Assembly: GCF_000931465.1 (NCBI RefSeq)
Contig: NZ_CP010892.1
Span: 6,843,388 to 6,907,387 of the forward strand
From: Pseudomonas sp. MRSN 12121
GTDB lineage: Bacteria; Pseudomonadota; Gammaproteobacteria; Pseudomonadales; Pseudomonadaceae
Direction of reading: 5' to 3'
Length of the DNA: 64,000 nucleotides
Shown in pieces: positions 50,311 through 59,064 of this stretch (its first letter is position 1; every line of letters begins with the position of its first letter). The notes below the pieces were generated by a model. The model had not been told where the DNA came from and searched no databases. It saw nothing but the letters and a program-made list of their open reading frames with translations. The translations under genes and the position numbers were made by a program.

Positions 50311-51614
50311 CACGCCGGCAGCCCAGGCGCGGCCAGCGCCGCACGCTGCTCCAGCACCTGCCGGAAAAACTCGCCCAGGCGCTGTTCGGCCGTGGCCTGG
50401 CTGCAAAAGCGCCGCAGGCTTTCGATGGCATGCGTCGACATCCGCGCATAACGCGCCGGATCCTGCTGCGCGACCTCGTAGCTGGCGCGATAGGCCGCGC
50501 ACAGCGAATCCCAGTTGGTGATGTAGCGCAGGGTCCGGTAGGCGGCCCGGGGATCGTGGGGCCAGGCGCTCAGTTCGTCGGTGGAGTCGACGATAAAGCT
50601 GTTGTCGGCGTCGATGTAGTCGGCCATCGCCGTGTTGCACGGCGCCACCGCCGGCTTGCCGCAGGACATGAACTCCATCAGCGGCAGGCATTGCCCTTCG
50701 CCGAACGAGGAATTCACCACATAGCTGGTGGCCTCCACCAGGCGCTCGTAGTCCGCATCGGCCAGGAAGCCGTGGATCAGCACGATCCGGCAGCGATAGG
50801 ACTGGTTCTTGTACAGGTGGTGCAGCATGTCGCCCAGGGCGTTGCCGATATCGTGGTGGGTCAGCTTCAGCACCAGCGTGGCGTCTTCGCAGTCGCGGAA
50901 GGTGGTGCAGAACGCACTGATCATGTCCTGCCAGTTCTTGCGTCCGTCGTAAGGGTTGAACACCGAGGTGTAGATCACCCCGTCGAGCTGCAGCTGGCAG
51001 TCGCGGGCCCGGGTATCGAGCGTCAGCGGCGAACTTTCGCTCAGGGTCTGCGGGCCGTAGGCATCAAGGTCCAGGGTCCGGCTGTCGAGCAGCAGGCCAT
51101 GCAGGTTGAGGGTCACGCCAGAGGCCCGCGCCTGCTTGCCCAGTTGCTCGCCACGGCGGGCGAAACGATCCCAGACCGGCGCCGGGATCGCACAGATCGG
51201 GTAGTCCTCGCCCATCACATCGCGCACCGCGCGCACGGTGAAGCTGGAATGGGTGATCGCCGCGCCCGAGGAGCCCAGCACCCGCCGCCAGTCATGGCGC
51301 GGTTCGCCCTGCCAGCTTTCGGTCGGGATCGTGCTGAACTCCCAGGCGAACACCGGGATGGTCGGGCAGGCGTAATGGTCGGGCGTGCGATGAGGGGGCG
51401 AGAACGACAGGAAAATGCACGCCTCGCCGCGGCTCTGGCAGTCGCGATACAGGCGGTCCACCAGCTCGTCGGGGTGGCTGATCTCCAGCACCTGGCCCAG
51501 GCGCTCCAGCACCGGCCGGAACTCCTTGAGCACGAAGTAATAGCTGTACTCGGGGCGGCCCAGGTTCTGCTGGATGTTGCTCTTGTTGGTTTCCGAATGA
51601 ATGAGGATCAGCAT
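50310..51614 (-). CDS. GT4-type glycosyltransferase, CPA accessory (PA5456 type)
   Basis: 434 residues. GT-B fold: nucleotide-binding C-terminal half with VIYTSVFNPYDGRKNWQDMISAF (about 223-245) and SSFGEGQCLPLMEFMSCGKPAVAP (about 314-337), the E-x7-E type donor site of family 4. The N-terminus MLILIHSETNKSNIQQNLGRPEYSYYFVLKEFRPVLERLG is nearly copied in the neighbouring paralogue. Probably adds a sugar to the common polysaccharide antigen. Translationally coupled (TGATG) to genes on both sides. Confidence 0.87.
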   Translation of the reverse strand: MLILIHSETNKSNIQQNLGRPEYSYYFVLKEFRPVLERLGQVLEISHPDELVDRLYRDCQSRGEACIFLSFSPPHRTPDHYACPTIPVFAWEFSTIPTESWQGEPRHDWRRVLGSSGAAITHSSFTVRAVRDVMGEDYPICAIPAPVWDRFARRGEQLGKQARASGVTLNLHGLLLDSRTLDLDAYGPQTLSESSPLTLDTRARDCQLQLDGVIYTSVFNPYDGRKNWQDMISAFCTTFRDCEDATLVLKLTHHDIGNALGDMLHHLYKNQSYRCRIVLIHGFLADADYERLVEATSYVVNSSFGEGQCLPLMEFMSCGKPAVAPCNTAMADYIDADNSFIVDSTDELSAWPHDPRAAYRTLRYITNWDSLCAAYRASYEVAQQDPARYARMSTHAIESLRRFCSQATAEQRLGEFFRQVLEQRAALAAPGLPA

Positions 51615-53245
51615 CAGGCGTTACCCGCTACGGCCAGGGAGGATGCGTCGCCGGGCTCGGCCAGCGGGTCCAGGGCGAGGAAGTCCCGCAGGCGCGCCTG
51701 CACGCCGGCGAAGCTGCTGTAGTCCTGCATGCGCCGGGCCGCGGCCAGGGACATGGCCTGGTAGCGCTCGGGGTTTTCCCGGGCCATGCGATAGCTGTCC
51801 TGGTAGGCGGTCTTCAACGACCCCCAGTCCGGGCGATGCCGCAGGGTGCGAAACAGGATGCGCGAGTCCTGCGGCCAGATCGCCGGCTCCTGGCTGGACT
51901 TGACGATGAAGGCCACGTCCTCGTCGATGTAGTCCTGCATGGCGGTATGTCGCGGCGCGATCGCCGGCTTGCCGCAGGCCATGAATTCCATCAGCGGCAG
52001 GCACAGGCCTTCGCAGCGCGACGCATTGACGTAGAAACTCGCCGCGCCGTACAGCCGGGCGAATTGTTCGTCGTCCAGATAACCGTGCACCACCACTACC
52101 CGGCAACTGAACGGCGACAGTTGCGAGAGCAGGGTGAGCATTTCGACGTAATAGGTCGACAGGTCGTTCTGGGTCATCTTCAACACCAGGGTGGCGTCGT
52201 CGATGTCGCGCATCGCCCAGCAGAACGCCGTGATCAGCTGATGCCAGTTCTTGCGACCGTCGTCGGGGTTGAACACGCTGACGTAGACCACGCCGTCGAC
52301 CTGGCACTCGACCTGCTGGTCGGTGGCCGGCAGGCTGGCCTGGGGATGCTCGGGCTGCGCCGCGGGCGGCGGTGCGACCGGTGCGGCAGGCAGCGGCGCC
52401 TGTTCCGCCGGGCGCCCCTTGGCCATCAGTGTCCGTACCTCTTCGGGCACCAGGTCGCGCAGCCCCTCGCGATAACACTCGCGCACATAGTGCTTGCTGA
52501 TGAACAGCGGCCGGCGCCATTCGCCGCTGCGCAGGGCCCGATACCATTCGCGCAGGTAGTGCTTGGCGATGAACAGCCGGCGCCCGACCGTCAGCGGCGG
52601 CGCCTCGACGACAATCGGAGTGGCCACGGGCACAGGTGCTGGTTCAGGCGCGGGCGCCGGCTCCTCCGGCAGCACCGGCGCAATCAGCCCGTCGGCGCAC
52701 AGCCCCAGGGTCCGGCTGTCGATGATGCAGCCCTTTACCTGCAGGCTGGTGCCGGCGTTGACCGGAACATTGGGGTATCGGCTGCGCACGCTGTCGAAGC
52801 GCTCCCACAGCGGTGCGGGCAGCACCAGCACCGGAAAGTCCTCGCCGAGCACCCGACGCACCGCCCGGGCGGTATGGCTGGACAGGGTGATCACCCGGCC
52901 ATGGCGGCCCAGGGTGCGGCTCCAGTCCTGGCGCGGATCGTCATCCCAGTGTTCGTCGGGGATCGAATCGAACTCCCAGGCCACCACGCAGAGGGTCGGG
53001 CAATCCAGGTCGGTCGGGGTTTTCTGGGGTGGAGTGAAGGACAGGAACAGGCAGTCTTCGCCCTTGAGCCGCAGCTCGTGATACAGCCGGTCGACGTCGT
53101 CGGGCCGGTGCGCCACATGCACCTGCCCCAGGCTTTCCAGCACCGGGCGATAGGCCTTGAGGACGAAGTAGTAGCTGTATTCGGGACGCCCGAGGCTCTG
53201 GCTGATGGAGCCGTCGTTAACGTCCGAGTAAAGAATGAAATTCAT
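51614..53245 (-). CDS. GT4-type glycosyltransferase with proline-rich insertion, CPA accessory (PA5455 type)
   Basis: 543 residues, a paralogue of the preceding glycosyltransferase (same GRPEYSYYFVLK start, VFNPDDGRKNWHQLITAF and SRCEGLCLPLMEFMACGKPAIAP donor-site motifs), but about 110 residues longer. The extra part (about 190-305) has two Pro/Ala-rich linkers around a tandem repeat (LFIAKHYLREWYRALRSGEW / LFISKHYVRECYREGL). First gene of the five-gene minus-strand operon, divergent from rmd. It probably adds a sugar to the D-rhamnan or its terminal region. Confidence 0.85.
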   Translation of the reverse strand: MNFILYSDVNDGSISQSLGRPEYSYYFVLKAYRPVLESLGQVHVAHRPDDVDRLYHELRLKGEDCLFLSFTPPQKTPTDLDCPTLCVVAWEFDSIPDEHWDDDPRQDWSRTLGRHGRVITLSSHTARAVRRVLGEDFPVLVLPAPLWERFDSVRSRYPNVPVNAGTSLQVKGCIIDSRTLGLCADGLIAPVLPEEPAPAPEPAPVPVATPIVVEAPPLTVGRRLFIAKHYLREWYRALRSGEWRRPLFISKHYVRECYREGLRDLVPEEVRTLMAKGRPAEQAPLPAAPVAPPPAAQPEHPQASLPATDQQVECQVDGVVYVSVFNPDDGRKNWHQLITAFCWAMRDIDDATLVLKMTQNDLSTYYVEMLTLLSQLSPFSCRVVVVHGYLDDEQFARLYGAASFYVNASRCEGLCLPLMEFMACGKPAIAPRHTAMQDYIDEDVAFIVKSSQEPAIWPQDSRILFRTLRHRPDWGSLKTAYQDSYRMARENPERYQAMSLAAARRMQDYSSFAGVQARLRDFLALDPLAEPGDASSLAVAGNA

Positions 53246-53676
53246 GGCATCTCACGATGAAGCCACCATCCTGGCACCTTCACACAATGACGGTAGAGCC
53301 ATGGCGACACCCCTGCTGCGGGAGGGCGCGTCCATCGTTCTCATGCCCGTCTACGTTCTTGTTCTGTTGGTCAGTTTTGCATGGCCCGGAAACAGCCATC
53401 CTGATCGCTTGTGGGTCGAGACGAGGGGCATTCTAAACACATCCTTTGAAGATTCGGGAACCTCTCTTCCAGATATTTCCTATGCTAGAAAACGAGAACT
53501 TACCGGTCACGGTAGGACTTGTTGAAATTCCAACGCAATTGGCACAGATTGGCTGCCAAACAACTACAACAAACTTCGTCAATAGGAAGGCTCTGCTCAT
53601 CTAGCTGAGTTTTCATATTTTTCACATGATCAATGTGTCAAAGCATTGCCGAAGTCTCCGTGTAAGGGGCTGCTGT
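53246..53676. promoter_or_regulatory. AT-rich divergent promoter region between the two CPA operons
   Basis: 431 bases with no convincing gene. Base composition is clearly more AT-rich than the flanks from about 53440 to 53650 (for example CATATTTTTCACATGATC). Both CPA operons must start here. I saw no clear -35/-10 pair, no JUMPstart/ops element and no repeat. A 96-codon ORF at 53235-53525 has no family features and overlaps the glycosyltransferase start. Confidence 0.55.
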
Positions 53677-54588
53677 TTGAAAAAGCGTCTGTTTGTAACG
53701 GGCCTGAATGGATTCGTGGGACGTCATCTCCAACACCGCTTGAGTTCCGCCGACGCCGGCTGGGAATTGTTGCCTGCGCCCCCCTTCGACCTGACCCAAC
53801 CGCAAAGCCTGCAAGACCTCTGGCCCGAGTTGCCGGACGCGGTGATTCACCTGGCCGGCCAGACGTTCGTCCCCGAAGCCTTCCGCGATCCCGCCAGGAC
53901 CCTGCAGATCAACCTGCTGGGCACCTTGAACCTGTTGCAGGCCCTGAAAGCCCGTGGTTTCAACGGCACCTTCCTGTATGTCAGCTCTGGCGACGTCTAT
54001 GGCCAGGTCGGCGAAGATGCCCTGCCCATCGACGAGCACCAGCCGCCCTGCCCGCGCAACCCTTATGCGGTGAGCAAGGCCTCGGCCGAACTGTTGTGCC
54101 TGCAATGGGGCATGAGCGAAGGCTGGCCCATGATGGTCGCCCGGCCGTTCAACCATATCGGCCCGGGGCAACTGGACAGCTTCGCCGTCGCCAGCGCCGC
54201 CCGCCAGATCGCCAGGATCAAGCTCGGCCTGCAGGCGCCCAGGCTGGAAGTCGGCGATATCGATGTCACCCGCGACTTCCTCGACGTCCGCGACGTGGTG
54301 GACGCTTACCTGGCCCTGCTGCGCAGTGGGGCCGCGGGCCAGGTCTACAACATCTGCTCCGGCCGGGAGCACAGCATCCGCAGCCTGATCCAGCAGTTGG
54401 CCGACATCGCTCAGGTCGAAATGGAACTGGTCCAGGACCCCACCCGCCTGCGGCGGGCAGAACAGCGGCGCGTGCGCGGCAGTCATGCCAGATTGCAACA
54501 AGCCACTGGCTGGACACCTGAAACCACACTAGAACAATCCCTGCGGGCGATCCTGTCCGACTGGGAGTCACGGGTACGACAAGAATGA
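53677..54588 (+). CDS. rmd: GDP-6-deoxy-D-lyxo-4-hexulose reductase (Rmd)
   Basis: 303 residues from TTG 53677, giving (M)KKRLFVTGLNGFVGRHL as in P. aeruginosa Rmd, with AAGGGG upstream; the frame is open to ATG 53626 but without homology. SDR-extended fold: TGLNGFVG nucleotide loop, YVSSGDVYG, and the catalytic YxxxK in NPYAVSKASAE. Reduces the Gmd product to GDP-D-rhamnose. First gene of the CPA biosynthesis operon, overlapping gmd by 4 bases. Confidence 0.93.
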   Translation: MKKRLFVTGLNGFVGRHLQHRLSSADAGWELLPAPPFDLTQPQSLQDLWPELPDAVIHLAGQTFVPEAFRDPARTLQINLLGTLNLLQALKARGFNGTFLYVSSGDVYGQVGEDALPIDEHQPPCPRNPYAVSKASAELLCLQWGMSEGWPMMVARPFNHIGPGQLDSFAVASAARQIARIKLGLQAPRLEVGDIDVTRDFLDVRDVVDAYLALLRSGAAGQVYNICSGREHSIRSLIQQLADIAQVEMELVQDPTRLRRAEQRRVRGSHARLQQATGWTPETTLEQSLRAILSDWESRVRQE

Positions 54589-55556
54589 CAAAAAGTGCAC
54601 TGATCACAGGGATTACCGGGCAGGACGGCGCCTATCTGGCCAAGTTGCTGCTGGACAAGGGCTATCGGGTCCACGGGCTGGTGGCGCGGCGCAGCAGCGA
54701 CTCGCGCTGGCGCTTGCGCGAAATGGGCATCGAAGACCAGATCCTCTACCTGGACGGCGACATGGCCGACGCCTGCTCCGTGCAACGGGCCGTGATCAAG
54801 TCCGCTCCGGACGAGGTCTACAACCTGGCGGCGCAAAGTTTCGTCGCCGCCTCCTGGGACCAGCCGGTGACCACCGGCATCGTCGACGGGCTGGGGGTCA
54901 CCCATCTGCTCGAAGCGATCCGCCAGTTCAGCCCGCACACCCGCTTCTACCAGGCCTCCACCAGCGAGATGTTCGGCCTGATCCAGGCCGAGCGGCAGGA
55001 CGAGAGCACCCCCTTCTACCCTCGCAGCCCCTACGGCGTGGCCAAGCTCTATGGTCACTGGATCACCGTGAACTACCGCGAGAGCTTCGGCCTGCATGCC
55101 AGCAGCGGCATCCTGTTCAACCACGAGTCGCCGCTGCGTGGCATCGAATTCGTCACCCGCAAGGTCACCGACGCCGCCGCCCGGATCAAGCAGGGCAAGC
55201 AGCAGGAACTGCGCCTGGGCAACATCGACGCCAAGCGCGACTGGGGATTCGCCGGCGACTATGTCGAAGCCATGTGGCTGATGCTGCAACAGGACAAGGC
55301 CGACGATTTCGTGGTCGCCACCGGGGTAACCACCACGGTGCGCGAAATGTGCCAGATCGCTTTCGAGCATGTCGGCCTGAACTACCGTGACTACGTGAAG
55401 ATCGACCCGGCGTTCTTCCGTCCTGCGGAAGTCGATGTGCTGCTGGGCAATCCGGCCAAGGCCCAGCGGCTGCTCGGCTGGAAACCCCGGACCGATCTGG
55501 ACACCCTGATCCGCATGATGATGGATGCGGACATGAAACGCGTCGCCAAGGAGTAA
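54585..55556 (+). CDS. gmd: GDP-mannose 4,6-dehydratase (Gmd)
   Basis: 323 residues. SDR-extended: GITGQDGAYLAKLLL (residues 9-23), STSEMFG, and catalytic Tyr/Lys in PRSPYGVAKLYGHW (about 146-159). Converts GDP-D-mannose to GDP-4-keto-6-deoxy-D-mannose, which Rmd reduces to GDP-D-rhamnose. Its start overlaps the rmd stop (ATGA) and wbpW begins 3 bases after its stop. Confidence 0.96.
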   Translation: MTKSALITGITGQDGAYLAKLLLDKGYRVHGLVARRSSDSRWRLREMGIEDQILYLDGDMADACSVQRAVIKSAPDEVYNLAAQSFVAASWDQPVTTGIVDGLGVTHLLEAIRQFSPHTRFYQASTSEMFGLIQAERQDESTPFYPRSPYGVAKLYGHWITVNYRESFGLHASSGILFNHESPLRGIEFVTRKVTDAAARIKQGKQQELRLGNIDAKRDWGFAGDYVEAMWLMLQQDKADDFVVATGVTTTVREMCQIAFEHVGLNYRDYVKIDPAFFRPAEVDVLLGNPAKAQRLLGWKPRTDLDTLIRMMMDADMKRVAKE

Positions 55557-55559
55557 GGC

Positions 55560-57002
55560 ATGCTGATTCCAGTGATTCTTTCCGGCGGTGCCGGGACTCG
55601 CTTGTGGCCGGTATCGCGCGAAGGTCATCCCAAGCCCTTCATGACCCTGCCCGACGGGCAGAGTCTGCTGGGCAAGACCTATCGGCGCGCGGCCACGTTG
55701 CTGGCCGGTAGCGGCGACATCGTTACCGTGACCAACCGCGACCACTACTTTCAAAGCAAGGATCACTTCCAGGCCGCCAGGCTGGATCGGCATCATGGAC
55801 ACTTCATCCTCGAACCCACCGGGCGCAACACCGCCCCGGCGATAGCCGTCGCGGCCCTGGCCGCGCAGGCCCGGCACGGCGACCAGGCGACCCTGGTGGT
55901 GATGCCGGCGGACCATCTGATCCGCAATGAAGAGGCGTTCAAAAACGCCGTCGCTCACGCCGCGCAGCTGGCCGAAACCGGGCATCTGGTCACCTTCGGC
56001 GTCACCCCGGACGCGCCGGAAACCGGCTTTGGCTATATCGAGTCAGGCTCCGCCCTCGACGATCGCGGCGCCGCCAGGGTCGCGCGCTTCGTGGAAAAAC
56101 CCGATCTGAAGACCGCCCTGGGCTATCTCGAGAGCGGCCGTTTCCTGTGGAACTCGGGCATGTTCTGTTTCACCGTCGCCACGCTGCTGGCCGAGCTGCA
56201 ACAGCACGCCCCCGAGCTGCTGGAACGGGCTCGCGCCTGCCTGGCCGCAAGCGCGCCGGTGGAAACCGGCCGCATCACCCAGCATGAGCTGTCAGCGGAG
56301 CATTTCGCCGAGATGCCGGACATTTCCATCGACTACGCGCTGATGGAGGTATCGGGCCAGGTTGCCGTGGTGCCGGCGCAGTTCGATTGGAGCGACATCG
56401 GCTCCTGGGGCGCCATCAGCGCCCTGGTGGACGCCGATGCCCAGGACAACCGCGCCAGCGGTGAAGCGCTGTTCATCGACAGCCACGGCAACTTCGTCCA
56501 GAGCGAAGGCCGCATGATCGCCACCGTGGGCGTCGACAACCTGATCGTGGTCGAGACCGCCGACGCCATCCTGGTGGCCCACGCGGACCGCGCCCAGGAT
56601 GTGCGCCAGGTGGCCCGCCAGCTCAAGGACCGCAATCACGAATCCTACCGCCTGCACCGCACGGTCAGCCGGCCCTGGGGCAGCTACACCGTGCTGGAGG
56701 AAGGCCCGGGCTTCAAGATCAAGAAGATCGTGGTCAAGCCGGGGGCGGCGCTGTCGCTGCAGATGCACCACCATCGCAATGAACACTGGGTGGTGGTCAA
56801 GGGCACAGCCATGGTCACCAACAACGGCGACGGCTCGCATCTGGTCAACAGCAACGAATCCACCTTCATCGCCGCCGGGCACAAGCATCGGCTGGCCAAT
56901 CCGGGAGTGATCGACCTGGTCATCATCGAAGTGCAGAGCGGCGAATACCTGGGCGAAGACGACATCGTGCGCTTCGAAGACCAATACGGCAGGACGGCCT
57001 GA
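55560..57002 (+). CDS. wbpW: Bifunctional mannose-6-phosphate isomerase / mannose-1-phosphate guanylyltransferase (WbpW)
   Basis: 480 residues, type II PMI-GMP length. GDP-mannose pyrophosphorylase signature GGAGTRLWPVSREGHPKPF (about 9-27) and FVEKP (about 176) in the N-terminal domain; the C-terminal cupin has the isomerase metal site in KPGAALSLQMHHHRNEHWVVV (about 395-415). Supplies GDP-mannose to Gmd. The neighbouring gmd-rmd identifies it as the CPA copy rather than algA or pslB. Confidence 0.93.
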   Translation: MLIPVILSGGAGTRLWPVSREGHPKPFMTLPDGQSLLGKTYRRAATLLAGSGDIVTVTNRDHYFQSKDHFQAARLDRHHGHFILEPTGRNTAPAIAVAALAAQARHGDQATLVVMPADHLIRNEEAFKNAVAHAAQLAETGHLVTFGVTPDAPETGFGYIESGSALDDRGAARVARFVEKPDLKTALGYLESGRFLWNSGMFCFTVATLLAELQQHAPELLERARACLAASAPVETGRITQHELSAEHFAEMPDISIDYALMEVSGQVAVVPAQFDWSDIGSWGAISALVDADAQDNRASGEALFIDSHGNFVQSEGRMIATVGVDNLIVVETADAILVAHADRAQDVRQVARQLKDRNHESYRLHRTVSRPWGSYTVLEEGPGFKIKKIVVKPGAALSLQMHHHRNEHWVVVKGTAMVTNNGDGSHLVNSNESTFIAAGHKHRLANPGVIDLVIIEVQSGEYLGEDDIVRFEDQYGRTA

Positions 57003-57799
57003 TGCTGCTCAATCTGTACCGCTCGCTGCGCGGCTATCGGGGCTTCATCCTTGGTAGCGTGCAGCGCGAGTTCCAGGCGCGCTATCGCAACTCGCTGTTC
57101 GGCGCCCTGTGGACCGTGCTCAATCCGCTGTCGATGATCGTCGTCTACACGGTGATCTTTTCCCAGGTGATGCGCGCCCGCCTGCCCGGCGTGGAAGACG
57201 GCCTGGCCTACAGCGTCTACCTGTGCGCCGGACTGCTGACCTGGGGCCTGTTTTCCGAGCTGACCCTGCGCAGCCAGAACATGTTCCTGGAAAACGCCAA
57301 CCTGCTGAAGAAGATCAGCTTCCCGCGCATCTGCCTGCCGGTGATCGTGCTGCTCAACGCCGGCATCAACTTCGCGATCATCCTCGGCCTGTTCCTCGGC
57401 TTCCTGTTGATCACCGGGCGCTTGCCGGGCCTGGCGCTGCTGGCGCTGGTCCCGCTGCTGCTGTTGCAGGTGCTGTTCTGCGCCGGCCTGGGCATGATCC
57501 TCGGGGTGCTGAATGTGTTCTTCCGCGATGTCGCGCAGTTCTACGGCATCTTCCTGCAGTTCTGGTTCTGGCTCACACCCATCGTCTACCCCATCGGCAT
57601 CCTGCCCGAGTCGATCCAGCGCCTGCTGGCGCTCAACCCGCTGACCGCGCTGATGCACAGCTACCAGAACCTGTTCCTGTACGACCAATGGCCACAGTGG
57701 AGTTCGCTGACACCGCTGCTGGTGATCAGCCTGTTGTTCTGCGCCATGGGGCTGCGGCTGTTCCGCCAGCGCGTCGGTGAAATGGTGGATGAGCTCTGA
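57002..57799 (+). CDS. wzm: CPA ABC-transporter permease (Wzm)
   Basis: 265 residues, six membrane helices, ABC-2 type polysaccharide exporter. Typical N-terminus with an amphipathic helix (RSLRGYRGFILGSVQREFQARYRNSLFGALWTVLNPL) and the conserved FWFWLTPIVYPIGILP segment (about 187-202). Exports the completed undecaprenyl-linked D-rhamnan across the inner membrane with Wzt. Starts on the last base of wbpW (TGATG). Confidence 0.95.
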   Translation: MLLNLYRSLRGYRGFILGSVQREFQARYRNSLFGALWTVLNPLSMIVVYTVIFSQVMRARLPGVEDGLAYSVYLCAGLLTWGLFSELTLRSQNMFLENANLLKKISFPRICLPVIVLLNAGINFAIILGLFLGFLLITGRLPGLALLALVPLLLLQVLFCAGLGMILGVLNVFFRDVAQFYGIFLQFWFWLTPIVYPIGILPESIQRLLALNPLTALMHSYQNLFLYDQWPQWSSLTPLLVISLLFCAMGLRLFRQRVGEMVDEL

Positions 57800-59064
57800 T
57801 GGGACATATACGCGTCACCGGCCTGGGCAAGGCCTACAAGCAGTACCCGAACCGCTGGAGCCGGCTGTTCGAATGGCTGATTCCGTTTTCCGCGCCGCGC
57901 CATCAGTTGCACTGGGTGCTGCAGGGCGTCGATTTCGAGATCGAGCCGGGCCAGGCCGTGGGCATCGTCGGGGTCAACGGCGCCGGCAAGAGCACCCTGC
58001 TGAAGATGATCACCGGCACCACCCAGCCGACCTGCGGCGAGATCCGGCTGCAGGGCCGGGTCGCGGCGCTGCTGGAGCTGGGCATGGGCTTTCATCCGGA
58101 CTTCACCGGACGCCAGAACGTGGTCATGGCCGGCCAGTTGCTGGGCATGCAGGTCGAGGAAATCGAAGCCCTGATGCCGGACATCGAAGCCTTCGCCGAA
58201 ATCGGCGAGGCCATCGACCATCCGGTGCGCACCTATTCCAGCGGCATGCAGATGCGCCTGGCGTTCAGCGTAGCCACGGCGCGCCGCCCGGACATCCTGA
58301 TCGTCGACGAGGCTCTATCGGTGGGCGATGCCTATTTCCAGCACAAGAGCTTCGAACGCATCCGCAGCTTCCGCCGTGCCGGCAGCACCCTGCTGATCGT
58401 TTCCCATGACCGCTCGGCGATCCAGTCGATCTGCGACACCGCGATCCTGCTGGAGCAGGGCCGCGTGGCCCTGCATGGCAAGCCGGAAGAAGTGATGGAC
58501 TACTACAACGCCATGCTCGCCGAGCGCGAGGGCCAGACGGTGCGCCAGGAAATGCTGGCCAACGGTCAGGTGCGGACCATTTCCGGCACCGGCGAGGCCG
58601 GGATCCTCAGCGTGCACCTGCGCGACGAACGCGAGCGCTCGATCGAGGTGGCCGAAGTCGGCCAGCCGGTGGTGCTGGAAGTGCAGGTCGAGGTGCGCCA
58701 GGCCATCGAGCGGCTGGTACTGGGCTTCATGATCAAGGACCGCCTCGGCCAGCCCATGTATGGCATCAACACCCATCGCCAGGACCAGGCCCTGACCGAC
58801 CTTCACGCCGGCGAACACGTCACCTTCCGCTTCGCCTTCACCATGGGTCTGGGCAAGGGCAACTACTCGGTGGCCCTGAGCCTGTCGCGGCTGGATTCGC
58901 ACCTGGACCGCAACTTCGAGTGGCGCGACTACGGCCTGGTCTTCCATGTCATCAACAACCGCCAGGAAGATTTCGTCGGCTGCTCCTGGCTGCAGGCGCG
59001 GACCAGCATCGTCCGCGAGCCCCTGAAGTCCCCCGAACCGATGACCCAGCGAGTGGCGCCATGA
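57799..59064 (+). CDS. wzt: CPA ABC-transporter ATPase with carbohydrate-binding domain (Wzt)
   Basis: 421 residues. N-terminal ABC ATPase (about 1-245): Walker A GVNGAGKSTLL (about 56-66), signature YSSGMQMRLAFSVA, Walker B ILIVDEALSVGD. The C-terminal domain (about 270-400, beta-sandwich; VLEVQVEVRQ, FMIKDRLGQPMYGINT) matches Wzt carbohydrate-binding domains, which in E. coli O9a recognise a methylated/phosphorylated chain end. That makes the two methyltransferases of the divergent operon candidate providers of the export tag. Confidence 0.95.
   Translation: MGHIRVTGLGKAYKQYPNRWSRLFEWLIPFSAPRHQLHWVLQGVDFEIEPGQAVGIVGVNGAGKSTLLKMITGTTQPTCGEIRLQGRVAALLELGMGFHPDFTGRQNVVMAGQLLGMQVEEIEALMPDIEAFAEIGEAIDHPVRTYSSGMQMRLAFSVATARRPDILIVDEALSVGDAYFQHKSFERIRSFRRAGSTLLIVSHDRSAIQSICDTAILLEQGRVALHGKPEEVMDYYNAMLAEREGQTVRQEMLANGQVRTISGTGEAGILSVHLRDERERSIEVAEVGQPVVLEVQVEVRQAIERLVLGFMIKDRLGQPMYGINTHRQDQALTDLHAGEHVTFRFAFTMGLGKGNYSVALSLSRLDSHLDRNFEWRDYGLVFHVINNRQEDFVGCSWLQARTSIVREPLKSPEPMTQRVAP

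Noticed and set aside
53235..53525. 96-codon plus-strand frame between the CPA operons
   Set aside because: It overlaps the glycosyltransferase start, has no good ribosome site and no recognisable features apart from one hydrophobic stretch.
53539..53556. Sigma-54-like promoter (TTGGCACAGATTGGCTGC)
   Set aside because: It has a good GG element, but the GC element is one base too close and the -12 box is poor (TGGC for TTGC). No activator gene is nearby.
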